Positions 53,272 through 61,617 are shown, numbered from the stretch's first letter. The stretch: 64,000 bases of DNA from Mucilaginibacter_A sp041088075 (GCF_041088075.1 NZ_JBGCVY010000008.1:1-64000), one strand, 5' to 3'. Numbers and translations: made by a program. The notes: generated from the sequence alone by a model not told the origin.

Positions 53272-53645
53272 TATTCAAAACGCTTGAGTTTTTCTTTTAA
53301 ACTGTTAAAATCAACCGGTTTGGTCAAAAAATCGTTCGCCCCGTTTTGCATCGCCTGGTTGTGGTTTTCCTCGTCGCCGTAAGCCGTAATCATCATCACA
53401 TAGGGCGGTGCCGAATCGTGTTCCTGCCTGATCTGTTTTAGTAAATCCAAACCGCTCATGCCCGGCATGTTGATGTCGGACAGGATCAAAACAATTTCCG
53501 AATCATGCTGGTGCAAATAGCTCAATGCTTCCTCGCCTGAAAGCGCAAAACTAAATTCGATCTCGCCGTTTTTGATTTCCTTACGGAAACGCTGGGTAAA
53601 CAGGGGCTGCACATCGGCTTCGTCATCTACGACTAATACTTTCAT
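53271..53645 (-). CDS. Single-domain response regulator
   Basis: A 124-residue CheY-like receiver with no output domain: VLVVDDEAD, phospho-acceptor Asp57 in ILSDINMPGMSGL, and Lys near the C-terminus in DFLTKPVDFN. It overlaps the next gene (the cyclase) by one base, and its sequence is close to that gene's receiver, suggesting origin by duplication. It may relay or buffer phosphate within the system. The histidine kinase at 54642-55997 lies upstream on the same strand. Confidence 0.92.
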   Translation of the reverse strand: MKVLVVDDEADVQPLFTQRFRKEIKNGEIEFSFALSGEEALSYLHQHDSEIVLILSDINMPGMSGLDLLKQIRQEHDSAPPYVMMITAYGDEENHNQAMQNGANDFLTKPVDFNSLKEKLKRFE

Positions 53646-53660
53646 ATAATTATTTTGCCT

Positions 53661-53907
53661 TCATTCATTATTTGCAGTTGATTTATAATTGGAGTTTGGT
53701 TCTTTAATCAAATTCAAAGTATATTCAGGTTCGTCTTCACTATAAGCCGTACTTAAACCATCAGCAGAAAATTGATACCAGTCGTTTTGCTCGTTTTCTT
53801 CAACCAATATCAATACCTTAACATTTTGGTTTTTTTAAATTGGGCAAGTTATCGATTTTAAGTTCCTCTGTTCCGTCAAAATGTGCAGTTGTTTTAATTG
53901 CTTTCGT
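53661..53907 (-). pseudogene. Decayed antitoxin-like small gene
   Basis: Reading on the reverse strand from 53907, the frame gives TKAIKTTAHFDGTEELKIDN, then LPNLKKPKC and a stop. Shifting by one base at the run of seven A restores KVLILVEENEQNDWYQFSAD and continues to TANNE-stop at 53663-53661. The start codon position reads ACG where an ATG would fit, followed by KAIKTTAHFDG, similar to the opening of small Bacteroidota antitoxin-like proteins. So the gene lacks a normal start and is broken by a one-base frameshift. It lies 54 bases downstream of the PIN-toxin gene. A homopolymer sequencing error could cause the shift but not the ACG. Confidence 0.6.
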
Positions 53908-53961
53908 GTGAGTAAAATTACTGTTTAATTCGATCCGGTTTTCTGCTTTTGCTAAGTGGCT

Positions 53962-54384
53962 TTATTTAATAATCCCTTCTTTAATCAGTAAATCTTTAAA
54001 TTCATCAATATTTACAACTTCAATGTAAGGAAAGTCAATGCTTTTTAAAACATCAAAGTCGCGATCATTTGTTACAATATAATCAGCATTAGCTGCAAAA
54101 GCGCAATCAACAAATTTATCATCGTCTTCATCATTTGTAATTAGCCGGAGATTAAAATAAGCAACTGTTAATCGTGCAGTTGAAAGTTCAATCAAAGAAC
54201 GAATTACATTTGATGCAACTTCGGCATTCCAATGAGAAGTAAATTGTTCTTCGTATTCGGTCAATATCTCGTTAGAAAAAGCAATATTGATCTTTTTTTC
54301 TATGATTGCCTGATACAACCAATGAAACTTAGATCTGCCCGAAACAGAAACCAACAACACATTTGTATCAATTACGGCAAGCAA
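53962..54384 (-). CDS. PIN-family toxin
   Basis: A 140-residue PIN-domain ribonuclease of the COG1569 toxin type: AVIDTNVLLVSVSG (first acidic residue), an acidic pair in SNEILTEYEEQ, DDDKFVDCAFAANADYIVTNDRDFDVL with the remaining site residues. It would cut RNA when free of its antitoxin. The antitoxin gene ends three bases upstream of its start. Together they lie inside a two-component gene group. Confidence 0.85.
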   Translation of the reverse strand: MLAVIDTNVLLVSVSGRSKFHWLYQAIIEKKINIAFSNEILTEYEEQFTSHWNAEVASNVIRSLIELSTARLTVAYFNLRLITNDEDDDKFVDCAFAANADYIVTNDRDFDVLKSIDFPYIEVVNIDEFKDLLIKEGIIK

Positions 54385-54387
54385 AGT

Positions 54388-54597
54388 CTATGATTTTTGG
54401 TTTAACCAAGTTTCCATGTCCGCATCGGTCAAACCTTTTTCGTCCCAAATTTGGTTTGATTGTGCAATTGCTTTGTCCGCGTAAAATTTGGCCAGCAGGT
54501 TTTTAAGCTCTTCCAAATCCTGGTTAGAAAGATTGGTACTGTACAGCTTCATCAATTCAACCTGTGCATTGGTTAGCGGAAATTTTAATTCACTCAT
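54388..54597 (-). CDS. Putative antitoxin of the PIN toxin
   Basis: A 69-residue charged, helical protein (SELKFPLTNAQVELMKLYSTNLSNQDLEELKNLLAKFYADKAIAQ, ending WDEKGLTDADMETWLNQKS). The C-terminal W-x-x-x-G-L-T/S-x-x-D-M-x-x-W-L pattern is common in antitoxins of Bacteroidota PIN modules. It precedes the toxin gene by three bases, the expected antitoxin-first order. Confidence 0.75.
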   Translation of the reverse strand: MSELKFPLTNAQVELMKLYSTNLSNQDLEELKNLLAKFYADKAIAQSNQIWDEKGLTDADMETWLNQKS

Positions 54598-54641
54598 AGT
54601 TAAAGATACTAAAACTATTCTAATTTGTTTTTTGGTTCAAA

Positions 54642-55997
54642 CTACATTTTGTTCAACGGCAACGCGATCAAAAACTCTGAACCTTTTCCTTTTTCACTTT
54701 CCACTTCAATCCTCCCGCCATGCCCTTTCACTACAATATCATAACTCAAACTTAATCCCAATCCCGTTCCTTCGCCCGTTGGTTTTGTGGTGAAAAAAGG
54801 CTGTAAAATTTTATCTTTTACCGCTTCCGGGATTCCAATTCCGTTGTCTTTTACTTTGATCACCAAAAAAGTACCGGTAAAAGAAGTATCAACCCGGACT
54901 TCCGGTTTATAATCCGGCCCGGCCGTTTTTTGCTTTTGCTGAACGGCGTAAAAAGCGTTGTTAAAAAGGTTCAACAAAACGCGGCCAATATCCTGGGGAA
55001 CGATATTTACTTTCGGCAAATTTTCCTGAAAATGCGTAGTCAACGTAGCATTGAACGATTTGTCTTTCGCGCGCAAACCGTGGTAACTCAAACGCAAGTA
55101 TTCATCAGCCAGAATGTTGATGTCAGTCAGTTGCCGCTCGCCGCTGTTGTTGCGCGAATGTTGCAGCATGCCTTTCACAATGCCGTCGGCGCGTTTGCCA
55201 TGGTGGTAAATCTTTTGCAGGTTTTGCTTGATGTCTGCCGAAATCTCCAATGCTTCTTTTATGGCACCTTTTTGCAGTTCTTCTTCCATTTCCTCTAAAA
55301 GTTCGATGCTGACTTCGGAGAAATTGTTGACGAAATTTAAGGGGTTTTGGATTTCGTGCGCAATTCCCGCCGTCAGTTCGCCCAGAGAAGCCAGCTTTTC
55401 GGATTGGATCAACTGGTCTTGCGTGGTGCGCAAATCGGCCAGCGCCTGTTGCAATTCTTCTTTTTGCTGAGACAGGGCAGCCGTCCGTTCCTGCACCAAA
55501 ACTTCCAGTTCCACTTTGCGTGCGGCAATTTGTTTGTTCAGTTCTTCTTCCTGGCGCCGTTGTACGCGTTCTTTTTCCAACGCTTTTTGCTGACGGTTTG
55601 CGGTAAACCAGCTTGCAAAAATCCAGATTCCGGCAAAAACTTGTGCCGTTTGCACGTAATCTGACCATTTGTTGATTGCATCTACATTAATTAAACGAAT
55701 CAAATCTTTAACAAACATCACTCCGATGTAAGGCAGAATGGTGAGGCTGAACGGCCGTAGCGAATGCAGCTCTTTTTCTTGATATACGATATAAACCAAG
55801 GTTAGCAGCGTTGCAATCCAAACCCAATCAACATAATGTTCTTTATGGGCAAACATTTCGGCAACCAGCAAAAAAACAATAAAGGTCATTCCGCCTTTCA
55901 CCCATTGGTCCCACTTTAGCGGGTGTGGAAAACTTTTCAAAGTGCTGCGGATACTGCGGACCAGGAAAAGCGCAATCAGGAAAGAAGTAATATCCAT
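54642..55997 (-). CDS. Membrane sensor histidine kinase
   Basis: A 451-residue histidine kinase with four or five N-terminal helices (residues 1-130) forming a membrane sensor without a large periplasmic loop. A coiled coil follows (residues 135-205, rich in Glu and Gln), then the phospho-acceptor His214 in AGIAHEIQNPLNFVNN. The HATPase domain has LLNLFNNAFYAVQQ (N box), VKDNGIGIPEAVKDKILQPFFTTKP (G1 and F box) and GTGLGLSLSYDIV (G2). The response regulator and receiver-cyclase genes are probable partners but lie beyond an inserted toxin-antitoxin pair. Two dispersed-motif copies fall inside (54878, 55250). Confidence 0.93.
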   Translation of the reverse strand: MDITSFLIALFLVRSIRSTLKSFPHPLKWDQWVKGGMTFIVFLLVAEMFAHKEHYVDWVWIATLLTLVYIVYQEKELHSLRPFSLTILPYIGVMFVKDLIRLINVDAINKWSDYVQTAQVFAGIWIFASWFTANRQQKALEKERVQRRQEEELNKQIAARKVELEVLVQERTAALSQQKEELQQALADLRTTQDQLIQSEKLASLGELTAGIAHEIQNPLNFVNNFSEVSIELLEEMEEELQKGAIKEALEISADIKQNLQKIYHHGKRADGIVKGMLQHSRNNSGERQLTDINILADEYLRLSYHGLRAKDKSFNATLTTHFQENLPKVNIVPQDIGRVLLNLFNNAFYAVQQKQKTAGPDYKPEVRVDTSFTGTFLVIKVKDNGIGIPEAVKDKILQPFFTTKPTGEGTGLGLSLSYDIVVKGHGGRIEVESEKGKGSEFLIALPLNKM

Positions 55998-56215
55998 CGA
56001 AAAAAAAATTGAAATTTAGCAAGTACTTATTTTATTGCCCTAAAAGAAGCATGTGCAAAATAAGCATATCTGTTGGTAAAAAAATGATCATCAATCATAG
56101 AACTATTCCAACTTTTGCAGTCTCAATAACAAAGGCTGATTTTTATAGTTGAACAAATTTTAATCCGAAAGAAAAAAACAGCAAATTAGCCCGCAGAACC
56201 CTAAACCAAATTACC

Positions 56216-56893
56216 ATGAAAAAACTTCTTTTATCCCTGATGATTGTTGGCACTTTAACGCCTGGTGCCAACGCCCAAAAAAAACACAAACGCCAGGTCT
56301 TATTTAACGGTAAAAATACCGACGGCTGGCATACTTATTTAAAACCTACGGCCGGGGCAGCGTGGCAAGTGGTAGACGGCGCGCTTCAGCTCGACCCAAA
56401 AGCAGAAGGCCAGGGCGATTTGGTAACCGACCAGGAATACGAAAACTTTGAACTTTCTTTGGATTGGAAGATTGCCGAAGGCGGAAACAGCGGCGTTATT
56501 TTTGATGTGCATGAAGACCCGGCTTTCCGTTCTACTTACGATACCGGGATTGAGATGCAGGTTTTGGACAATAAAAATGCCGACGACAATAAAAAAGCGA
56601 ACCACCTGGCCGGCTCGTTATACGATCTGAAAGCGCCATCGCAAGATGTGGCAAAACCGGCAGGCGAGTGGAACAAGGCCAAAATACGCAAGGAAAATGG
56701 CCACTTAACTTTTTACCTCAATAATGTAAAGATTGTTGAAACCCAAATGGGCAGCCCGGAGTGGGAAACACTGGTCAACAACAGCAAGTTTAAAAACTGG
56801 AAAAATTTTGCCAAATATCCAAAAGGGCACATTGCTTTGCAAGACCACGGCGGGCAGGTATCGTACAAAAACATCAGCATCACAGAACTTTGA
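56216..56893 (+). CDS. DUF1080 (3-keto-disaccharide hydrolase domain) protein
   Basis: A 225-residue exported protein with signal peptide ending ANAQ. It has a single concanavalin-like domain of the DUF1080 type: LFNGKNTDGWHTYL, then ENFELSLDWKIAEGGNSGVIFDV, TGIEMQVLDN, HLAGSLYDL and GHIALQDHGGQVSYKNISI. The family is linked to 3-keto-glycoside cleavage. No partner gene is nearby, so the sugar context is unclear. The gene ends at a motif hairpin shared with the converging DUF983 gene. Confidence 0.9.
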   Translation: MKKLLLSLMIVGTLTPGANAQKKHKRQVLFNGKNTDGWHTYLKPTAGAAWQVVDGALQLDPKAEGQGDLVTDQEYENFELSLDWKIAEGGNSGVIFDVHEDPAFRSTYDTGIEMQVLDNKNADDNKKANHLAGSLYDLKAPSQDVAKPAGEWNKAKIRKENGHLTFYLNNVKIVETQMGSPEWETLVNNSKFKNWKNFAKYPKGHIALQDHGGQVSYKNISITEL

Positions 56894-56945
56894 GTTTTTT
56901 TGGATGCCGGGTTTTCTAAAAAAACCTAACCTTTCGCATTAATCT

Positions 56946-56990
56946 AAAAAGAAGCATCCCGAAAATTTACTTTTCGGGATGCTTCTTTTA
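56946..56990. terminator. Motif hairpin terminator, 19-bp perfect stem
   Basis: AAAAGAAGCATCCCGAAAA (56947-56965) and its exact complement (56971-56989) flank a 5-base loop, with A and T runs at the base. Each arm starts with the GAAG-form motif. It separates the converging DUF1080 and DUF983 genes. Confidence 0.9.
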
Positions 56991-57017
56991 TGGGCATAAA
57001 ATTGTTGCCTTTTGGGT

Positions 57018-57440
57018 TTAATGCGGTGCCTCGTTTTGGTTCCGTTCTGCAATTGGTTTGATGTCCGGCTGGTATTTTACCTGCCTCGGCGTGAGCCAGT
57101 ACAAAAGCATCACCCTGGAATACCTGAAATTAAAAGGCGACAATAAAAATGAAACTACAAAAATAATCCCAATGTATAGCCAGGGCGATGTGGTGTTGCC
57201 GGTAAATGTATAAACTGCAATTACGGTTGCCACGATTTCGGCCACGTTCAATGCGTAACTGGCATACATTGCTACATAAAAATAGCCTGGTTCCTGCTCA
57301 AACAAAAAGCCGCAGTACGGGCAGGTTTTGTACATCTTTTGGATGTGGAAACCGTACATGCTGTGGCTGAACAAATTGCCTTTGCGGCAGCGCGGGCATT
57401 TGGCATGAAGCATGGCATAGGCTTTGGAAACTTTTTCCAT
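57018..57440 (-). CDS. DUF983 zinc-ribbon membrane protein
   Basis: A 140-residue protein, start ATG 57440 (MEKVSKAYAM); 27 upstream codons are not conserved in character. The zinc-ribbon cysteines are in KCPRCRKGNLFS and TCPYCGFLFEQEPGYFYVAMY, then two helices (YALNVAEIVATVIAVYTF, LYIGIIFVVSFLLSPF). This matches DUF983, whose function is unknown. Confidence 0.88.
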   Translation of the reverse strand: MEKVSKAYAMLHAKCPRCRKGNLFSHSMYGFHIQKMYKTCPYCGFLFEQEPGYFYVAMYASYALNVAEIVATVIAVYTFTGNTTSPWLYIGIIFVVSFLLSPFNFRYSRVMLLYWLTPRQVKYQPDIKPIAERNQNEAPH

Positions 57441-57667
57441 TGTTGTTTTATTTTGGTTGAGATAACAAACTGAATAGTTAATGCAATAATACCAACAGTT
57501 GTTTAATTTGCTTCTGCACAAAAATTAGTTTTAATACAATTTTAAATGGAGGCGAAACTTGTATCCAATTTAAACCATCCATTTTTTTCCCTGATTTTAC
57601 CCTGCTAAAAACAGTATGCTTAAGAATTGTTGTTTCCAATTTTTTTGTCTGAGATTTGCTGCTGATC

Positions 57668-58009
57668 ATGCCTGAAAAAAAACAATTAAAACTAACCGGC
57701 CGTATCTGGCTGGAAACTGATGACGGGCCGGTTTTAGGTTCGGGCAGGGTAGAACTGCTGGAACGCATCCAACAATCCGGCTCGTTGCGGCAGGCGGCTT
57801 TGCAGATGAAAATGTCTTACAAGCAGGCCTGGGACATGATCAAACACATGAACGAACAGTTGGGCGGGCCGGTAATTATGGCGCAGCGCGGCGGCAAAGG
57901 CGGCGGAAACACGATAATAACGGAAAACGGGCTGAAAGCGGTTGCGCTTTTTCGTTCCTGCCAAAAACTGTTTCACGATTTTTTGAAGGAGAACCAGCCT
58001 GAATTCTAA
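57668..58009 (+). CDS. ModE-like winged-helix regulator
   Basis: A 113-residue N-terminal ModE-type DNA-binding protein, start ATG 57668. The pattern LTGRIWLETDDGPVLGSGRVELLERIQQSGSLRQAALQMKMSYKQAWDMIKHMNEQLGGPVIMAQRGGKGGGNTIITENGLKAVALF is characteristic, with a winged helix and GGKGGG linker. It lacks the molybdate-binding MOP domains, so regulation by molybdate is uncertain. No molybdate transporter is adjacent; the only molybdenum enzyme in the window is about 25 kb away. Confidence 0.9.
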   Translation: MPEKKQLKLTGRIWLETDDGPVLGSGRVELLERIQQSGSLRQAALQMKMSYKQAWDMIKHMNEQLGGPVIMAQRGGKGGGNTIITENGLKAVALFRSCQKLFHDFLKENQPEF

Positions 58010-58122
58010 CCGCTTCTTTTGCTGGTTTTTTTGATTCTCCAGTACCGGTTTAAATTTTATCCTGAAATTTATAATGCTTCTTTTATGCCCATAAATTTGG
58101 TGTTTAGGTTTTATGCCAGAAA

Positions 58123-58340
58123 CTTGTTTAAACTTTTATTATTTGCTACATCGTTTATTTACAAACGCTTATTAAAGTACACACCCCTAACCCCTCTCGA
58201 GAGGGGAAGCATGGCTTGCTATCTTTCTAACGTTTGGAAAGGTGTCGTTTGCAGGTTCCCCTCTTGAGAGGGGCAAGGGGTGTGTCTTTTCATTTTTAGG
58301 TGGTAAAAGAAGCATCCGGAATTAAGTTTAAACAACTTCC
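58123..58340. repeat. Family A repeat, copy 4 (variant subfamily)
   Basis: Outer ends ACTTGTTTAAACTTTT and TTAAGTTTAAACAACTT are inverted. The core (58179-58290) begins ACACACCCCTAACCCCTCTC and shares its middle (GAAGCATGGCTTGCTATCTT) with the copy near 20131. A GAAG-form motif lies between the core and the right end. Confidence 0.75.
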
Positions 58341-58440
58341 AAAACAAAAATTATAAGAGAACAACAATTTTTAGGTGGTAAAAGAAGCATGGAAAATATT
58401 TGAACAATATTTAAACAGATTCTGAAAACGATTTTGATTT

Positions 58441-58466
58441 TCGTTATGTTTACAAAAATATAACGA
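58441..58466. promoter_or_regulatory. Inverted repeat upstream of TonB receptor, possible operator
   Basis: TCGTTAT (58441-58447) and ATAACGA (58460-58466) are exact complements separated by 12 bases, ending six bases before the ATG. It could be a repressor site for the metal locus, but it does not match the 62047 palindrome and binding is only inferred. Confidence 0.35.
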
Positions 58467-58472
58467 TGCTAT

Positions 58473-61046
58473 ATGAATACAAAACTTACTTCTGTTATTT
58501 TCCTTCTTATTTCTGGTTCAACAGTTTTTGCCCAGCAAAAGAAGCACGTGGAGCCAAAAAGCGATACACTGCTCAACAAAAACAGGACGCTGCACGAAGT
58601 TGTTGTTTCGGCTTCCCGCGCCAGCGAAAACATTTTGCGTTCGCCGGTCAGCATCGAAAGGGTAGATACTTCCGCTTTTAAGCTTTCTGCCGCACCTTCT
58701 TTTTTTGATGCGCTCGAAAACGTAAAAGGCGTGCAAATGATTACGCCAAGCCTGGGTTTCCGTATCATCAATACGCGCGGTTTTGCAAACACTACCAACG
58801 TTCGTTTTACACAATTAGTTGATGGAATTGATAACCAGGCACCGCACATCGGCGCACCAATTGGAAATACAATGGGGCCAAGCGACCTGGATATTGAACA
58901 TGTAGAAATTATCCCCGGTACGGCTTCTGCACTTTACGGTTTAAATGCGATAAACGGATTGGCTAATTTTATCACCAAAAACCCTTTTACCAGTACCGGA
59001 ATTACTGTTCAGCAAAAAACCGGAATCAATCATGTTAACGATGCTGAAACTTCGGCAAAATTATATTCAGAAACCAGTTTTAGAATTGCAGAAAAAATAT
59101 CCAAAAGGTTTGCATTCAAATTAAACGGAACATTTACAAAAGGTTATGATTGGATTGCTGATGACCGAACTGATCTAAATGCTGCCGCAAATGTTGCAGT
59201 TGGAATTCCCGGCGGCGTAAATAATCCGGGCTATGACCCGACAAGTGGTTACGGCAATGAATCTTCTGACCGTAAAACAGTTACTTTAGGTGGAAAGCAA
59301 TATGTGGTTGCGCGGACGGGTTATTACGAAAAGGAAGTAACAACATACAACCTGCAAAACATCAAGGCCGATTTGGGTTTGGTTTATAAATTGGATGATC
59401 AAACTAATTTAATTTATACTTACCGTTTTGCCGATATTAACAACATTTATCAGCGTGCCAACCGCTTTCAGCTTAAAAATTATATTTTGCAGCAACATGC
59501 TTTGGAGCTGAAGAATCCAATTTATCAGTTCAGGGCTTATCTTACGACAGAAAACACAGGTAAATCTTACAACTTGCGTTCGGCAGCAGAAAATGAAGAT
59601 AAAGCTTTTAAGCCTGACAATGTTTGGTACGGTGATTTTACAACCGGATTTAATAAAGCTTTAGCAGTAAGCGGAACAACGACACAGCAAGCATTAATTG
59701 CAGCCAGGCAATTTGCAGATCAGGGAAGGTTGCAACCCGGAACTGCTGCTTTTAACAATAAATTATCAGCACTTGCCAATGTTAATAATTGGGACATTGG
59801 TTCTGCATTGCGTGTAAATGATCAGATGTTGCATGTAGAAGGCCAGGTTGATGTTTCCAAAGCTATTTCTGCTGATTTTAAAAAATCTACTGGTTTTGAT
59901 TTCCTCACGGGATTTGACCACCGCGATTACATCATTGACCCGGACGGCAATTATTTCGTCAACCCTAATAAAAGCAAACCGAATGCTGTTTTTACCTATG
60001 GAAAAACCGGCGGCTTTATTCAGGCCGGAAAAGATTTGTTGGACAGCAAGCTTCGGCTTACGGCAACACTTCGTGCCGATCGGAATGATTACTTCGACCT
60101 CAAATTTAACCCGCGTTTTACAGCCGTTTTTTCTCCTGTGGAAGAACAAAATTTTCGGGTTTCTTTTCAAAGCGGTTACCGTTTCCCCAGTATTTTTGAA
60201 GCTTTTTCTAACGTAAACAGTGGCGGCGTAAAACGGATCGGCGGTTTGCGCATTGTTTCGAACGGCGTTTTAGAAAATTCTTATCTGAAAAGTTCGATTG
60301 ATGCGTTTCAGGCAGCCGTTAAAAATGATTTTAACCAGGGCATTTCCACCAACGCCGCTATCGCAAAAGAAAAAGGTTTGCTGGTGAAAAACTATTACGA
60401 TTACATCAAACCCGAACATATCAACTCGTTTGAAATGGGCTACAAGTCTTTGTTTTTCGACCAAAAACTAAAACTGGATTTGGATTTTTACTACAATAAA
60501 TACGACAACTTTATTGCACAGGTAGAAATGAGCACGCCAAATACTTCCAATCCGGATTCAATCGCCATCAATTTAAACGATAAAAACAAGCAGTCGCGCT
60601 ACCGGGTTTGGACGAATTCGCGCAGCACGGTTTACAATTATGGCGGAAGTTTGGGTTTGTCGTACCGGTTTTTGCAGCGGGTTGTTTTTTCGGGAAATGC
60701 TTCTTACGCCAAACTACAGCGAACCGATAATAACGATGGTTTGGAAGATGGCTTCAATACGCCGCGATGGATCACCAACGTTGCTTTTGGCGGAACAAAC
60801 GTTTACCGAAGTTTGGGTTTCAATGTGGGTTATAAATGGCAAAGCAGTTATTATTCGCAAACATTTTTGGTAAATGGCAACGTGAAAAGCTACGGAACGG
60901 TGGATGCGCAAGTGAATTACAATATCATCAAAACTTTAAATTTTAAAGTTGGCGCCAGTAATTTATTGAACCATTATTATTACTCGTACCTCGGCGGCCC
61001 TTCTGTTGGTGGTTTGTATTATACCACGCTTACTTATCAGTTATAA
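58473..61046 (+). CDS. TonB-dependent receptor, probable metal or metallophore uptake
   Basis: An 857-residue outer-membrane receptor. Signal peptide at 1-20 (ending VFAQ), no carboxypeptidase-like domain, a TonB box region near TLHEVVVSASRASENILRSPVSIERV, and a plug with GFRIINTRGFANTTNVRFTQLVDGIDNQAPHIGAPIGN and IIPGTASALYGLNAINGLANFITK. The barrel ends LNFKVGASNLLNHYYYSYLGGPSVGGLYYTTLTYQL, typical of receptors with a C-terminal aromatic residue region. It converges with a Fur-family regulator and MerC, which suggests zinc or iron cargo. The ACAG-form motif at 59983-59994 is in the coding region (NAVFT). Confidence 0.88.
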   Translation: MNTKLTSVIFLLISGSTVFAQQKKHVEPKSDTLLNKNRTLHEVVVSASRASENILRSPVSIERVDTSAFKLSAAPSFFDALENVKGVQMITPSLGFRIINTRGFANTTNVRFTQLVDGIDNQAPHIGAPIGNTMGPSDLDIEHVEIIPGTASALYGLNAINGLANFITKNPFTSTGITVQQKTGINHVNDAETSAKLYSETSFRIAEKISKRFAFKLNGTFTKGYDWIADDRTDLNAAANVAVGIPGGVNNPGYDPTSGYGNESSDRKTVTLGGKQYVVARTGYYEKEVTTYNLQNIKADLGLVYKLDDQTNLIYTYRFADINNIYQRANRFQLKNYILQQHALELKNPIYQFRAYLTTENTGKSYNLRSAAENEDKAFKPDNVWYGDFTTGFNKALAVSGTTTQQALIAARQFADQGRLQPGTAAFNNKLSALANVNNWDIGSALRVNDQMLHVEGQVDVSKAISADFKKSTGFDFLTGFDHRDYIIDPDGNYFVNPNKSKPNAVFTYGKTGGFIQAGKDLLDSKLRLTATLRADRNDYFDLKFNPRFTAVFSPVEEQNFRVSFQSGYRFPSIFEAFSNVNSGGVKRIGGLRIVSNGVLENSYLKSSIDAFQAAVKNDFNQGISTNAAIAKEKGLLVKNYYDYIKPEHINSFEMGYKSLFFDQKLKLDLDFYYNKYDNFIAQVEMSTPNTSNPDSIAINLNDKNKQSRYRVWTNSRSTVYNYGGSLGLSYRFLQRVVFSGNASYAKLQRTDNNDGLEDGFNTPRWITNVAFGGTNVYRSLGFNVGYKWQSSYYSQTFLVNGNVKSYGTVDAQVNYNIIKTLNFKVGASNLLNHYYYSYLGGPSVGGLYYTTLTYQL

Positions 61047-61119
61047 TGCAGACTGAAAAAGTAGTGCTAAAAGAAGCATCTACTTTATTAGAACTTGAAA
61101 AAAAACAAATCAAAACCAA

Positions 61120-61545
61120 TCAGTTTGCAAGTGTGCATTTATCACAAATACCTAATGCTGATATATTTAAACTATTTACCTTAAACCCTTTTGGCAGGTT
61201 AACGACAGGGATTTGTGAATCGGGAAGGCAAAAAATATGTTTGCAAACGGTGCAATTAAAATGGACATGTTCATCGTGGTGTTCATGTTCTGTACAGGAA
61301 GCAGAGCAAAAAGCGTAGTTGGCGGTCCCGTCCAAACCCAAAACTTTGTGGATAATCCCTTTTTCTTCAAACGTGCTTAAAATGCGGTACAGCGTAACCC
61401 GGTCAACCTGTTTGCCTATAATTTCTTCCAGTTCCGGTTGCGAAGTGGCCATTTCCCTGGATTTGAGAACAGATAAAACGCTGATCCTCGGTGCCGTTTT
61501 TTTAAGCTGATGCTTTTGCAGCAGTTCGTTAAATTCATCATTCAT
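61120..61545 (-). CDS. Fur-family metalloregulator (possibly Zur-like)
   Basis: A 141-residue repressor, start ATG 61545. The winged helix is KTAPRISVLSVLKSREMATSQPELEEII then VDRVTLYRILSTFEEKGIIHKV. The histidine-rich metal site is CTEHEHHDEHVHFNC, and a structural zinc site is formed by CTVC and CDKC. Whether it senses iron or zinc cannot be decided from these motifs, but adjacency to MerC and a TonB receptor favours metal-uptake control. It lies 72 bases downstream of merC on the same strand, with a reverse-strand dispersed motif in that gap. Confidence 0.88.
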   Translation of the reverse strand: MNDEFNELLQKHQLKKTAPRISVLSVLKSREMATSQPELEEIIGKQVDRVTLYRILSTFEEKGIIHKVLGLDGTANYAFCSASCTEHEHHDEHVHFNCTVCKHIFCLPDSQIPVVNLPKGFKVNSLNISALGICDKCTLAN

Positions 61546-61617
61546 GTCCAACAAATTTAATACTTCTTTTACCGGTTAAAATTCGTCATTGATCAAGTCA
61601 TAAGTTTTGTTGGTTTT

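Larger units (their letters stand above)
58010..58472. other. Repeat-rich intergenic region
   Basis: The 463-base gap holds no gene. It contains a reverse motif (58074-58085), family A copy 4, two forward motifs (58304-58315 and 58379-58390) with the CAATTTTTAGGTGG extension, several GTTTAAAC blocks, and the inverted repeat just before the TonB receptor start. Confidence 0.7.

Noticed and set aside
58535..58546. CAAAAGAAGCAC near the start of the TonB receptor gene as a motif copy
   Set aside because: Mismatches at both ends; within a lysine-coding stretch, so may be chance.
61046..61318. 90-codon frame overlapping the TonB receptor stop (TAATG) and running antisense through the Fur-family gene
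   Set aside because: Its second half is the mirror of a strongly conserved gene and shows no protein-like pattern; the first 25 codons lie over a dispersed motif.
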